Source of the DNA: Zobellia barbeyronii
GTDB taxonomy: Bacteria; Bacteroidota; Bacteroidia; Flavobacteriales; Flavobacteriaceae
Direction of reading: 5' to 3'
Assembly: GCF_018603515.1 (NCBI RefSeq)
Contig: NZ_JACATN010000001.1
Span: 744,001-808,000, forward strand
Length of the DNA stretch: 64,000 nucleotides
Below the pieces are notes generated by a model, which worked only from the letters and a program-made list of their open reading frames with translations, did not search any database and was not told the origin of the DNA. Below, piece by piece: positions 18,181 to 27,069 of the stretch; within the stretch, counting starts at the first letter, position 1, and every line of letters begins with the position of its first letter. A program made the position numbers and the translations under genes.

Positions 18181-19524
18181 TCAATGACTCAAGATGCGTC
18201 CCCAGCATGGTGGAACTTCTACAGAAAGACCTGTTTTATTGGATGTTGAAGTATATCCGGTGTTCAAAAGATCCGTATAAACTCCTGAGGACAACCCTTT
18301 AAAATCAACATTTACTTTAACTGATTTGTTTGAAGCATTTACAATTATAACAATGGTCTTATACGTACTTTTTCTAGAGAAAGCGTATTGTTGATTGGTA
18401 ACCAACAATGTCTCATAAGAACCATTTACAAGGGTTTCGCAATTCTTATGAACTAGTATAAATTGTTTTATGGCTTCTAACAGCTTCGGATGTTTTGCCT
18501 GCGCCCCTAAGTCATTTAGCTTTACCCGTGGGCGCAACAAATAATCGCTATGTGCAGTTTTCTTTCCTTCAAAACCCCACTCACTTCCGTAGTAAATAGC
18601 AGGTATTCCTGGTAGCGTAAACAGTAGAAGGTATAATGGAAATAAATGCTCTGGCTTCTTCAAAGTACTAGCGGCACGGTTAACGTCATGATTATCCACA
18701 AAAGAATAGAGTTCCAGATTTTTATAAACTCCTTTAGGGCCAAAATCTAGTTCCACCATTTCGGAAATTTTACTAAAATCCTTTAGATTAAAGCTTTCAT
18801 AAATAGGAGTGTGGTAATCATAATTGGTAACGGAATCTAACATAACAGGATTTACCCACTTATTATAATCGCCATGAACTACTTCCCCCATTAACCAAAA
18901 CTCCGGATTTTCTTTTTTACAAAAGAGCCTAAGTTCTTTCATAAAATCAAAATCTAACACATCTGCAGTATCCAAACGCAGGCCATCAATTTTATAAATT
19001 TCAATCCACTTTTTAACCGCACCAAAAAGGTAATCACGGACCTCCTTATTTTTAAGATTAAGTTTTACTAGTTGATAGTAGCCTGCCCAAGTATCATAGG
19101 TAAAAGCATCCTTTAAGGGGCTTTTCTTCTTAAAATTTACATTTGAAAACCAATCAGTATATTTTGAATTCTTCCCAAATTCTTGAAGGTCTTTGAAAGC
19201 GAAGAAATCCCTGCCCACATGATTGAAAACCCCATCTAAAACCACTTTTATTCCGAACTCCTGGGCTTTCTCTATGAAAGCGATTAAGGAAGCATCATCA
19301 CCTAATCTTCTGTCTACTTCATAATAGTCTGCAGTATCGTAGCCATGGGTTGATGATTCAAACACTGGACCTATATAGAGTGCGTTGCACCCTAAGTCTA
19401 CCATATGCTCCAACCAACCATTAAGCTCTGAAAATCTATCAACCGGAATAGAAGCCAAATCATTGGTTTTCTCCGCACCCAAAAGGCCTAAAGGATAAAT
19501 ATGATAAAAGATAGCATGTTTCAT
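18181..19524 (-). CDS. Alpha-amylase family glycoside hydrolase (GH13)
   Basis: A 447-residue (beta/alpha)8 GH13 enzyme without a signal peptide, hence cytoplasmic. The conserved regions are present: 'GVFNHVG' (region I), nucleophile D185 in 'GLRLDTAD' (region II), acid/base E214 in 'GEVVHGD' (region III) and D280 in 'FVDNHDVNR' (region IV). A short C-terminal beta domain starts at about 370. It would hydrolyse alpha-1,4-glucans or maltodextrins. It lies between the NarL-like regulator (55 bp upstream) and nasA (about 120-140 bp downstream) on the same strand, so it may be transcribed with the nitrate genes. Why an intracellular glycan hydrolase sits here is not obvious. Confidence 0.87.
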   Translation of the reverse strand: MKHAIFYHIYPLGLLGAEKTNDLASIPVDRFSELNGWLEHMVDLGCNALYIGPVFESSTHGYDTADYYEVDRRLGDDASLIAFIEKAQEFGIKVVLDGVFNHVGRDFFAFKDLQEFGKNSKYTDWFSNVNFKKKSPLKDAFTYDTWAGYYQLVKLNLKNKEVRDYLFGAVKKWIEIYKIDGLRLDTADVLDFDFMKELRLFCKKENPEFWLMGEVVHGDYNKWVNPVMLDSVTNYDYHTPIYESFNLKDFSKISEMVELDFGPKGVYKNLELYSFVDNHDVNRAASTLKKPEHLFPLYLLLFTLPGIPAIYYGSEWGFEGKKTAHSDYLLRPRVKLNDLGAQAKHPKLLEAIKQFILVHKNCETLVNGSYETLLVTNQQYAFSRKSTYKTIVIIVNASNKSVKVNVDFKGLSSGVYTDLLNTGYTSTSNKTGLSVEVPPCWGRILSH

Positions 19525-19579
19525 GTACAGGAATAGTACCGAATTAGTAAATCACAAAGTAAAGATGAAATGCAGAAAA

Positions 19580-20251
19580 CTAAACCAAATTAAACTGCTG
19601 TGCTTTTTTTGAAAGGTCTATTAAATTCTTGACCTCCATTTTACGCATAAGGTTAAAACGGTGTGTTTCTACCGTACGCTTACTATTCTGAAGTTTTTCA
19701 GAGATTTGCTTATTCGTCAAACCAGACAGAACCAATTCCAGCACCTGAAGTTCTTTATTGGTCAAATCAAACTCATTACTTGTGGGAACAGCTTTTACAG
19801 GTGCTTCTGTTATTTTCGCAGATGAACTCAATAAATTATTAACCAAAACATTAGAAATATCACCACTGTAATACTTACCGCCGTCTCTAACGGTATGAAT
19901 AGCCTTAATAAATTCCGTTTTCCCTGTATCTTTTAAAAGGTAACCAAGAGCTCCGGCCTTCACAGACTTTAAAATATACTCTTCCGAATCGTGCATGGAA
20001 AGAATAATACATTTAACTGGTGAATTTTGGGCATTGAGTTTTTCAACAGCCTCTATACCGGTCATACGCGGCATTCTGATATCGATAATTAATAGATCAG
20101 GTGAGTTTTTGTTCACCATTTCAATCGCTTCAACACCGTCAGAAGCTTCTCCAATAACTTTTAAGTCAGATTCGCTTTCTAATAAAGCCCTTATGCCGTC
20201 ACGAACCAATGAATGGTCGTCCGCTAAAATGATACTTGTTGTCTGGTTCAA
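19580..20251 (-). CDS. NarL/LuxR-type response regulator
   Basis: A 223-residue regulator. The receiver domain (1-125) has the acidic pair D11/D12, phospho-acceptor D57 in 'LIIDIRMPRM', and a conserved Lys in 'LLKDTGK'. The C-terminal LuxR helix-turn-helix includes 'LTNKELQVLELVLSGLTNK'. The start is TTG at 20249-20251; no ATG fits the start of the receiver fold. The likely kinase partner is the NarX-like HisKA_3 kinase at 33361-35214, because both lie in the same nitrate locus and no other such kinase is present. An ACGTA-type operator covers its promoter, suggesting control by the FNR-like protein. Confidence 0.85.
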   Translation of the reverse strand: MNQTTSIILADDHSLVRDGIRALLESESDLKVIGEASDGVEAIEMVNKNSPDLLIIDIRMPRMTGIEAVEKLNAQNSPVKCIILSMHDSEEYILKSVKAGALGYLLKDTGKTEFIKAIHTVRDGGKYYSGDISNVLVNNLLSSSAKITEAPVKAVPTSNEFDLTNKELQVLELVLSGLTNKQISEKLQNSKRTVETHRFNLMRKMEVKNLIDLSKKAQQFNLV

Positions 20252-20256
20252 AATAT

Positions 20257-20279
20257 GCGTATTTATACGTACAAATATA
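20257..20279 (-). promoter_or_regulatory. Promoter plus ACGTA-type operator of the response regulator
   Basis: On the minus strand a perfect -7 element TATATTTG (20279-20272) is directly followed by TACGTA and then the rest of the palindrome: GCGTA-TTTA-TACGT at 20257-20270 on the plus strand, one mismatch from consensus. The operator would cover the transcription start, a repressor-like geometry. Confidence 0.5.
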
Positions 20280-20419
20280 GTGGATTTTTACAAAGGTAGA
20301 TTTACAATAACCTATGACTATCCTTAGGCTAAGAATAAAAACCTGATTATTATGTCTCCATTTATACTCAGGACAATCTATAGATGTGAAATACACACCA
20401 TTTAAGTAGAATTACATAT

Positions 20420-20456
20420 AAAAAAAGAACCGCTACAACAAAAAGGTTGTAACGGC
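20420..20456 (-). terminator. Rho-independent terminator of the nrtABCD-porin operon
   Basis: On the minus strand a 10-bp stem (20455-20446 with 20439-20430, one G-T pair) encloses a 6-nt loop and is followed by a run of T. It lies about 30 bp past the porin stop at 20485, closing that operon before the response regulator gene. Confidence 0.75.
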
Positions 20457-20484
20457 CCTATCGAAGCATCTTTATAAATGTGGA

Positions 20485-21789
20485 CTATTCTTTTGCCGTG
20501 TTCAAAAACTTAGGTTTCATGGTTAACTGTACCCATGCCCAGTTTTGAACGCTACCGGCAGCATCTTCCGTAATTCCCTTTAATTCGTACATACCATCAC
20601 TAGCAAACATTTGTGAGTAACCAATTGCCAGACCGTATCCTTTGAAGTTTTTAGCAAAAACCAAGTCAACTTCGGTACCCAGTGATTTTTCACCACTTCC
20701 CAATTCTTGTTCTCCACTAAAATTCAAAACTTTCACCAATAAACTAGAAGTTTCACCTAATGCAAATTTGGCACTAGCATGAATATCTGTAAGTCCTATT
20801 GAATTGGCATGATTCCCTACGTAGAAATAATCCATAAACCCATTGAATTTATGGTTCGTTCCATAGAGTGGAAAAAACGCTTCTGTCTTATCCGTAGTAC
20901 TTGCATCATTTCCGCTAATAATCTCAGCTCCAAGCCCTAAAGAAACACCTTTTGATACTTTGTAGCTCAGGTCTAATCCTAAAAGATATGCCCCGCTTAC
21001 ATCTACACTATTTTGGCGCTCCCCAGTTTGTAGATACCCATTAAATGCAGCTCCAAAATTTCCTTTTTTATAATCTAAGTGCGTACCCAAAGTAATTAAA
21101 TTGCTAACACCATCTGCTACAAGTGCATCTGCTTCGCCAGTAAAATTCTGGAAACCATTGTTCAAGATGAGCCCACTAACAGAAAAGGCTTCCCCCTTAT
21201 GTTTCGCATATAAGTATTGCATGCTTTTATAAGAGAAGAATCCCGTGGTATTATAAGCCGTACCTGCAGACTGAAATCCACCTGGGTTTGCGGTGGTAGC
21301 TGTAAAATCTTGATTAAAAGCTAGACCTAGGTCTATCATGAACTTTCCTTTACCATACTTTAATAAAGCTGCATCATGATTACGAGCTTGCATGGCCCAA
21401 TCAACTCCACCAAGAATTCTTTGGTCATCATACACGAGCATTTGGCGACCTATTTTTGTAGAGAATCCTTCACCTAATTTAATATCTGCCCAAGCTTGAA
21501 AAACAGAAAACGAATTATTACTGTCCTCAGGTTTTAATTGTCTATTTTCTCCCCAAACCATTACATCTTGAAGGCTCATATAGAATTTAAACGCTTCCGT
21601 TTGATAGCCCGCGTTCAAACGTAACCGAGTAGCAATTCCAAAGCCTGCATCAGCTGCATCCGGAATAATACTACCAAAACCATTTCGGTATTCGGTACGA
21701 GGTTTAAACTCACCATCGAGTTCAAATTGTGCAGAAGCAAACTGAATCGATAGGACTAGTAGGATTATTAATGTGTACTGTCTTTTCAT
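20485..21789 (-). CDS. Outer-membrane porin of the alginate-export family
   Basis: A 434-residue outer-membrane beta-barrel with a cleavable signal (MKRQYTLIILLVLSIQFASA) and many alternating amphipathic strands. 'RQMLVYDDQRILGG' is typical of the alginate_exp domain family. It is the last gene of an operon with the four nrt genes (35 bp after nrtD) and ahead of a clear terminator. Its position predicts a channel for nitrate or nitrite across the outer membrane rather than alginate export. The family name describes fold, not substrate. Confidence 0.8.
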   Translation of the reverse strand: MKRQYTLIILLVLSIQFASAQFELDGEFKPRTEYRNGFGSIIPDAADAGFGIATRLRLNAGYQTEAFKFYMSLQDVMVWGENRQLKPEDSNNSFSVFQAWADIKLGEGFSTKIGRQMLVYDDQRILGGVDWAMQARNHDAALLKYGKGKFMIDLGLAFNQDFTATTANPGGFQSAGTAYNTTGFFSYKSMQYLYAKHKGEAFSVSGLILNNGFQNFTGEADALVADGVSNLITLGTHLDYKKGNFGAAFNGYLQTGERQNSVDVSGAYLLGLDLSYKVSKGVSLGLGAEIISGNDASTTDKTEAFFPLYGTNHKFNGFMDYFYVGNHANSIGLTDIHASAKFALGETSSLLVKVLNFSGEQELGSGEKSLGTEVDLVFAKNFKGYGLAIGYSQMFASDGMYELKGITEDAAGSVQNWAWVQLTMKPKFLNTAKE

Positions 21790-21824
21790 AATCTAGGTAT
21801 ATTAAAAAAGTTTGTTGTTATGGT

Positions 21825-22649
21825 TTAATGTTCTAAAAAGTCAATTAAATGTTTTCTGTAGGTGTAGTAATCGTCATGTTCTAAAACTGATTTTCTTGTA
21901 CGAGGTCTTTCAAACTCTATATCTAGGATATCACCAATTTTTGCACTTGGTCCGCTAGTCATCATCACGACGCGATCTGCCAGGAAAATGGCCTCGTCCA
22001 CATCATGAGTAATCATGACCGCGGTAATTTTTTCTTTGTTCCATATTTCAATTAAGATGTCTTGCAATTCACCACGAGTTAAAGAATCTAGCATTCCAAA
22101 AGGTTCATCTAACAACAATACTTTAGGCTTGATTGCAAAAGCTCTTGCAATACCTACACGTTGCTGCATACCTTGTGACAATTCAATAGCTTTTTTATCA
22201 AAAGCGCCATCAAGACCTACCTTATGTAAGTAGTATTTGGCAATATCTTTGCGTTGTGCTTTGGTAGCATGAGGAAATACCTGGTTCACGCCCAAAAGCA
22301 CATTTTCTAAAGCGGTCATCCACGGCATTAAACTGGGAGATTGAAAAATAACGCCACGATCTGGTCCTGGCCCTTTGACAGGATTTCCTAAAACGGCAAT
22401 ATTTCCCCCAGAAATAGGGTTCAAGCCTGCAATCATAGAAAGCATCGTAGTTTTTCCACAACCAGAATGCCCGATGATAGTTACAAATTCTTCCTTCATA
22501 ATCTGAAGGTTTAGATTTTCTAATACCACATAATCCCCTTTAGGTGTGGGATACACTTTCTTTAGGTTAGATAAATCCAGCATCACTTTTGAAGGAAATA
22601 CAATTCCGTTCTGCGTTGTGCCTTTGTTAAGTATGGTTTCTGTGCTCAT
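21825..22649 (-). CDS. nrtD: Nitrate ABC transporter ATP-binding protein (NrtD-like)
   Basis: A 274-residue ABC ATPase: Walker A 'GHSGCGKTT' at about 59-67, signature '[14 protein letters not shown]', Walker B '[12 protein letters not shown]' and switch His in 'MITHDVDEA'. The sequence belongs to the nitrate/sulfonate/taurine importer group. It carries no C-terminal solute-binding domain of the kind fused to cyanobacterial NrtC. It is the second of two ATPases, 14 bp after nrtC, and would form a heterodimer with it beneath the NrtB permease. Confidence 0.85.
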   Translation of the reverse strand: MSTETILNKGTTQNGIVFPSKVMLDLSNLKKVYPTPKGDYVVLENLNLQIMKEEFVTIIGHSGCGKTTMLSMIAGLNPISGGNIAVLGNPVKGPGPDRGVIFQSPSLMPWMTALENVLLGVNQVFPHATKAQRKDIAKYYLHKVGLDGAFDKKAIELSQGMQQRVGIARAFAIKPKVLLLDEPFGMLDSLTRGELQDILIEIWNKEKITAVMITHDVDEAIFLADRVVMMTSGPSAKIGDILDIEFERPRTRKSVLEHDDYYTYRKHLIDFLEH

Positions 22650-22663
22650 TGGTTATTTTTTTA

Positions 22664-23503
22664 TTAGGCCACAAAACTTTTAGGTGCTATATCAGGAAGC
22701 TCATAGATTTCGTTAGAAACTGATTTACGTGCCTCGCCAATATCCATCAAATATTCTATGATGGCATTTCTGGTCTTTTTGAAATTAGGATTATCATTCA
22801 TAGCTGTTTTGTCGCGAGGTCGTTCAATATCAATTTTAAATTCCGGACCTAAAGTTGCATTGGGGCCTGGTTTTAAAGGGATAATTCTATCTGCCATATA
22901 AATACCCTCATCAACATCATTAGTAATCAATAAAGCGGTACGCTTATCTTGACTCCAGATATTCAATATTTCATCTTGTAAATTTCCTCTAGTCAAAGCA
23001 TCTAAAGCACCTAAAGGCTCATCCATTATTATCATTTCCGGATTCATCGCTAAGGCTCTTGCAACCGCAACACGTTGGCGCATTCCTCCAGATAATTCTT
23101 TAGGTCTTTTATTAATGGCCGGTGTTAAACTTACCATCCCCACATAATCCTTTACACGTTTCATTAGAAAAGCTTTCTTTTCTTTTGGAAAAGCCTCTTT
23201 TACCGCCATATATACATTCTGCCCTACAGTTAACCACGGTAACAAAGAATAGTTTTGAAAAATCACCCCTCGTTCATGACTGGTATCAACTACCGGTTCT
23301 CCTTTAAATAAAACCTCACCACTTGTGGGTTTTAAGAGTCCGTTAATTAAGTTTACTAAGGTTGTTTTTCCACTGCCTGTAAAACCTACAATGGCAACAA
23401 ACTCTCCTTCTTCAATGGAAAGGTTAATATTGGATAATACATCCGTTCGGTTATCTCCTTCTCCGTAGGATTTATAAACATTATTTAGTTCTAGGTATGC
23501 CAT
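22664..23503 (-). CDS. nrtC: Nitrate ABC transporter ATP-binding protein (NrtC-like)
   Basis: A 279-residue ABC ATPase with Walker A 'GFTGSGKTT', signature 'LSGGMRQRVAVARA' and Walker B 'MIIMDEPLGALD'. After Walker B the usual switch histidine region reads 'LLITNDVDEG', with Asn in place of the catalytic His. If confirmed, this would be an asymmetric pair in which only the NrtD partner has a complete switch. It starts 21 bp after nrtB and ends 14 bp before nrtD. About 35 extra residues follow the ATPase core ('KSVSNEIYELPDIAPKS'). Confidence 0.85.
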   Translation of the reverse strand: MAYLELNNVYKSYGEGDNRTDVLSNINLSIEEGEFVAIVGFTGSGKTTLVNLINGLLKPTSGEVLFKGEPVVDTSHERGVIFQNYSLLPWLTVGQNVYMAVKEAFPKEKKAFLMKRVKDYVGMVSLTPAINKRPKELSGGMRQRVAVARALAMNPEMIIMDEPLGALDALTRGNLQDEILNIWSQDKRTALLITNDVDEGIYMADRIIPLKPGPNATLGPEFKIDIERPRDKTAMNDNPNFKKTRNAIIEYLMDIGEARKSVSNEIYELPDIAPKSFVA

Positions 23504-23524
23504 CTTCTATTTTTTTAGGTGAGG

Positions 23525-24625
23525 TTATACTCCTTCGTTTTTGTTGAAAGACACCATATTCTGCACACTCAACATAATTCTGTCCAATAGAAAACCAATA
23601 ATACCAATGACAAACATGGCAACGATAATCTTCGCGTTGGAATCGTTAGCTCCATTTTGGAATTCCTCCCAAACGAATAAGCCTAAACCTTGACTTTGTG
23701 CTAATAGTTCAATAGCAATCAATACCATCCAAGCCACCGAAAGCGTAATTCGTAATCCTGTAAATATTAATGGTAATGATGATGGTAAAATCACTTTAAA
23801 TATTTTTTGAAAAGTTCCTAGTTTTAAAACCTTTGCTACATTGATATAATCTTTATCTACGGAGGAGACGCCCATTGCTGTGTTAACCAACGTAGCCCAC
23901 ATAGCGCACAAGCCTACACTTATAAAAGAGATTACAAAGGCATTATCAGAACTATCTCCGATATACAAGGTTTTTACAATCATAAAAACAAGCAAGTACC
24001 AAACTACAGGAGAAACCGGTTTAAAAATTTGAATGAACCAGTTAAAAGCGCTCCGCAACGAGGGACTCAAACCAATAACGACACCAATAGGTACAGCAAT
24101 TAGCAGCGCCAATAAGAAGCCCGCAAACACCGTTTTTATACTCGTAAGCACAATATCAACAAACGAGGCACGACCGGTATAAACAATAGCATTTTTACCT
24201 TTTGCTACTAATTTGGCATTTGTTGCAGCCATCTTTTGATTAAAAGCCGCTTTGTCTGCATTGATTACTTTATGGTCTGCAATTAAAGTTTGCAATGACG
24301 CCCATACCTGAGTAGGAGATGGCAAAGTGTTAGGCTGGCAACTACTTTCCCCGGAAGCGATACAATCACGCTCGGCATCAGCAGCAACCTGACCTTGTTC
24401 AGTCAATGCTTTTTCAATCTTGTAATTCGCTTCTATATTATATAGTGCCTTAGAACCCATGTGCCAGAGTCCCAAAAATAGTAGGATGGATAGTAAGGTA
24501 ATGCCCGATTTTTTGAGCCATGGTACCAAATCTCCCTTTTGAAACTTAGGAGTAAATTTGGCCACCAAAGGTTTTAGAAACGCTAGGCCTTGTCCTTCTT
24601 TATTTAATGTGATGTCTTGTTCCAT
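23525..24625 (-). CDS. nrtB: Nitrate ABC transporter permease (NrtB-like)
   Basis: A 366-residue inner-membrane permease. The first hydrophobic helix is at about 37-55. A long extracytoplasmic insert of about 90 residues (about 60-155, with two Cys in 'ERDCIASGESSCQ') precedes the remaining five or so helices. The cytoplasmic EAA-type loop is around 'DYINVAKVLKLGTFQ'. The family is usually about 270-300 residues, so the insert is an extension; it is common in Bacteroidota relatives as far as I recall. Partner of NrtC, NrtD and the NrtA lipoprotein. Confidence 0.85.
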   Translation of the reverse strand: MEQDITLNKEGQGLAFLKPLVAKFTPKFQKGDLVPWLKKSGITLLSILLFLGLWHMGSKALYNIEANYKIEKALTEQGQVAADAERDCIASGESSCQPNTLPSPTQVWASLQTLIADHKVINADKAAFNQKMAATNAKLVAKGKNAIVYTGRASFVDIVLTSIKTVFAGFLLALLIAVPIGVVIGLSPSLRSAFNWFIQIFKPVSPVVWYLLVFMIVKTLYIGDSSDNAFVISFISVGLCAMWATLVNTAMGVSSVDKDYINVAKVLKLGTFQKIFKVILPSSLPLIFTGLRITLSVAWMVLIAIELLAQSQGLGLFVWEEFQNGANDSNAKIIVAMFVIGIIGFLLDRIMLSVQNMVSFNKNEGV

Positions 24626-24664
24626 GATTGTATGCTTTTGCTTCGATAAATTGTACTGTAAACC

Positions 24665-26050
24665 TTAATCTTTGTTTCCGATAGAGAAACTATTGATGTA
24701 ACCAATAGGGTCTTTCGCATCATAAGAGGTACCGTCAATAAAATCTGTTGTTGCTGCTTTAAAGCCATCGGTTTCAGGAACATCTGTTGCAGGAATTTGT
24801 CCTTCGGCAACTAGTAAGTCTGCTGCTTTTTTCCAAATGTCAGGACGATAAATATCTTTAATCGTTTCGCTATACCATTCCGTAGTTTTTGTTTCTGGGA
24901 TTTGTCCCCATCTGCGCATTTGTGTCAAGAACCAAATACCATCTGAGTAGAAAGGATAGGTAGCATTATACTTATAGAACACATTGAAATCTGGCATATC
25001 TCTTTTATCGCCTTTTTCAAATTCGAAAGTACCCGTCATAGAATTGGCTAATACCTCTTCTGGTGCACCAACGTACTGAGACATGGAAAGAATTTTTACA
25101 GCTTCTGCTCTATTTGATGGTTCATCTAACCATTTTCCTGCGCGAATCATTGCTTTGGTAACTGCAACTGCAGTATTTGGATTATCATTAACGAATTTCT
25201 TTGTCATTACAAATACCTTTTCAGGGTTGTTTTTCCAGATATCATAGTTGGTTACTACAGGTACACCAATACCTTTAAAAACAGCTTGCTGATTCCAAGG
25301 CTCACCTACACAGTAGCCATAAATAGTACCTGACTCTAAAGTGGCTGGCATTTGTGGCGGAGGTGTAACAGATAGTAATACCTCAGCATCTATTTGACCT
25401 TGAACATTATCAGCAGTATACATACCTGGGTGAATACCAGCAGCTGCTAACCAATAACGTATTTCATAATTGTGCGTGGAAACAGGAAAAACCATTCCCA
25501 TTTTAAAAGGCTTACCGCTATTTTTGTATTCAGTAATTACAGGCTTTAAAGCATCTGCTTTAATAGGATGCACAGGTTTGCCATCTGCACCGACGGGTAC
25601 ATTAGGTTTCATTTTAGACCAAACATCGTTAGAAACCGTAATCCCATTTCCATTTAAATCCATTGAAAAGGGAGTCACCAATTCAGCTTGTCTTCCAAAT
25701 CCTGCACCAGCAGCAATAGGCTGTCCTGCCAACATATGCGAACCATCTAATTGGCCATCAATAACTCGGTCTAAAACGTTTTTCCAGTTGGATTGTGCTT
25801 CTACAGAAACAAAAAGCCCTTCATCTTCAAAGAATCCTTTTTCTTTAGCGATAGCTAAAGGTGCCATATCGGTTAATTTGATAAAACCAAACGTAAGTTG
25901 TGGCTTTTCAATATCTAATTGTTTTGTTTTTGAAGTAACTGCTTCTGTTGCTTCTTCCGTTGTTGCTTTTTTAGCATCTTTTCCACCGCAGGCTACTAGG
26001 AGCATCGCTGCTGATAGAAAGAGTGCTGTTTTTTTAAAGATTGATTTCAT
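24665..26050 (-). CDS. nrtA: Nitrate-binding lipoprotein, CmpA/NrtA family
   Basis: A 461-residue substrate-binding protein anchored by an N-terminal lipid ([12 protein letters not shown], Cys about residue 21). '[19 protein letters not shown]', '[18 protein letters not shown]' and '[14 protein letters not shown]' are typical of NrtA/CmpA nitrate or bicarbonate binders. Co-occurrence with nitrate reductase genes supports nitrate. First gene of the nrtABCD-porin operon, preceded by a perfect -7 element and ACGTA-type operators. Confidence 0.88.
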   Translation of the reverse strand: MKSIFKKTALFLSAAMLLVACGGKDAKKATTEEATEAVTSKTKQLDIEKPQLTFGFIKLTDMAPLAIAKEKGFFEDEGLFVSVEAQSNWKNVLDRVIDGQLDGSHMLAGQPIAAGAGFGRQAELVTPFSMDLNGNGITVSNDVWSKMKPNVPVGADGKPVHPIKADALKPVITEYKNSGKPFKMGMVFPVSTHNYEIRYWLAAAGIHPGMYTADNVQGQIDAEVLLSVTPPPQMPATLESGTIYGYCVGEPWNQQAVFKGIGVPVVTNYDIWKNNPEKVFVMTKKFVNDNPNTAVAVTKAMIRAGKWLDEPSNRAEAVKILSMSQYVGAPEEVLANSMTGTFEFEKGDKRDMPDFNVFYKYNATYPFYSDGIWFLTQMRRWGQIPETKTTEWYSETIKDIYRPDIWKKAADLLVAEGQIPATDVPETDGFKAATTDFIDGTSYDAKDPIGYINSFSIGNKD

Positions 26051-26073
26051 AATGTATGGTTTAATTATTTACT

Positions 26074-26109
26074 ACGTATTAGTACTTACTTTTGGCAAAT
26101 ATATACGTA
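26074..26109 (-). promoter_or_regulatory. nrtA promoter with ACGTA-type operators
   Basis: On the minus strand TACGTA (26109-26104) abuts a perfect -7 element TATATTTG (26103-26096), predicting a leader of about 42 nt. Downstream of the predicted start lies ACGTA-TTAG-TACTT at 26074-26087 (plus-strand reading), one mismatch from the palindrome. Operators on both sides of the -7 element suggest tight control. Confidence 0.5.
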
Positions 26110-26247
26110 ATTAGTTTTTTCACATATGGGATATGATAGGTTGTTTCCTCTTTTTACACCATACCAATACCTGCTATAAAACAGGTTATTCAGGTAACAC
26201 AAACAATTACTGCACATTAAAATACACGCACCTATATACTTATAGAT

Positions 26248-26261
26248 ACGTATTGTTACTT
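26248..26261. promoter_or_regulatory. ACGTA-N4-TACTT site in the fnr-nrtA spacer
   Basis: ACGTA-TTGT-TACTT, one mismatch from the 5-4-5 palindrome, lying between the regulator stop (26300) and the nrtA promoter, about 155 bp upstream of the predicted nrtA transcription start. It could be an auxiliary site for looping or simply a chance match. Confidence 0.3.
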
Positions 26262-26299
26262 ATTAAAAAAATGTGGTAAAGCGTAAGGCGGAATGAGAC

Positions 26300-27055
26300 T
26301 TAGCTATCTAGATAGAAGTTGTGTTCGGATATTTCCTGCTGCAAAAGTGAGGTATCGGTAATACCTATGTGCTTGCCTTTGGTTACGATAAGTTCTTCTT
26401 TTTTCAGAGCCGAAAAAACACGAATTACTTGCTCCTCAGTAGTGCCGGCATAATCGGCATACTCCCTTCGGCTTAACAATATGGATATAAAATTATGTTG
26501 CTGACCGAACTTTCTATGAACATACAACAAGGTATCAATAACTCTTTCCCGGACACTCATCTGTGAAAGTGTCTTTACTTTTGCCTCGCTTTTATTCAGT
26601 TCGTTTGCATAGAATAACATGAGGTCATAAGTAAACGTAGGTTCTGTTCGTAATACTTCTTGTAGATTTTCTTTGGAAAAATAACATAGCGTGCAATCTT
26701 CAAGGGCAACAGCACTTATAGTATAAGATTCTTCTGTTCCAAAACCCCTATGACCAATAATTTCGCCTTCTTTAGCAAAACGGACAATTTGTTCTTTACC
26801 ATGAAGTCCTGTGCGCAGTACTTTAACCTTTCCTTTTAATACAAAGAAAAGGCCAGTTACTGCGGCACCTTCCATAATAAATTGTTGTCCTTTTTTACAA
26901 CGTATCTCCTTTCGCTGTTTGACAAAAGTAGAACCTACTGAAGATTTCATGTTTCTCTTTATCAAGCAGTATTCGTTGGAACAAGCCATACAAACCGTAT
27001 TCACCAAATTCATATCATTGGTTAATCCACTTGTTTTATTTGAGATTGAAATCAT
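26300..27055 (-). CDS. FNR-like Crp/Fnr family transcription regulator
   Basis: A 251-residue regulator. An N-terminal cluster C22-x2-C25-x4-C30 and a further C124 ('LCYFS') inside the cyclic-nucleotide-type beta-roll occupy the same places as the four 4Fe-4S ligands of E. coli FNR (C20, C23, C29, C122). The helix-turn-helix is near residues 190-215 with 'SRREYADYAGTTEEQVIRV'; the FNR E-x2-S-R recognition motif reads E-x2-I-R. It probably senses oxygen, redox state or nitrosative stress through an iron-sulfur cluster. It follows narK by 14 bp in one operon. The ACGTA-N4-TACGT palindromes across this locus have FNR-type spacing and are the natural candidate targets. Confidence 0.82.
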   Translation of the reverse strand: MISISNKTSGLTNDMNLVNTVCMACSNEYCLIKRNMKSSVGSTFVKQRKEIRCKKGQQFIMEGAAVTGLFFVLKGKVKVLRTGLHGKEQIVRFAKEGEIIGHRGFGTEESYTISAVALEDCTLCYFSKENLQEVLRTEPTFTYDLMLFYANELNKSEAKVKTLSQMSVRERVIDTLLYVHRKFGQQHNFISILLSRREYADYAGTTEEQVIRVFSALKKEELIVTKGKHIGITDTSLLQQEISEHNFYLDS

Positions 27056-27069
27056 AGTTCACTACTATT

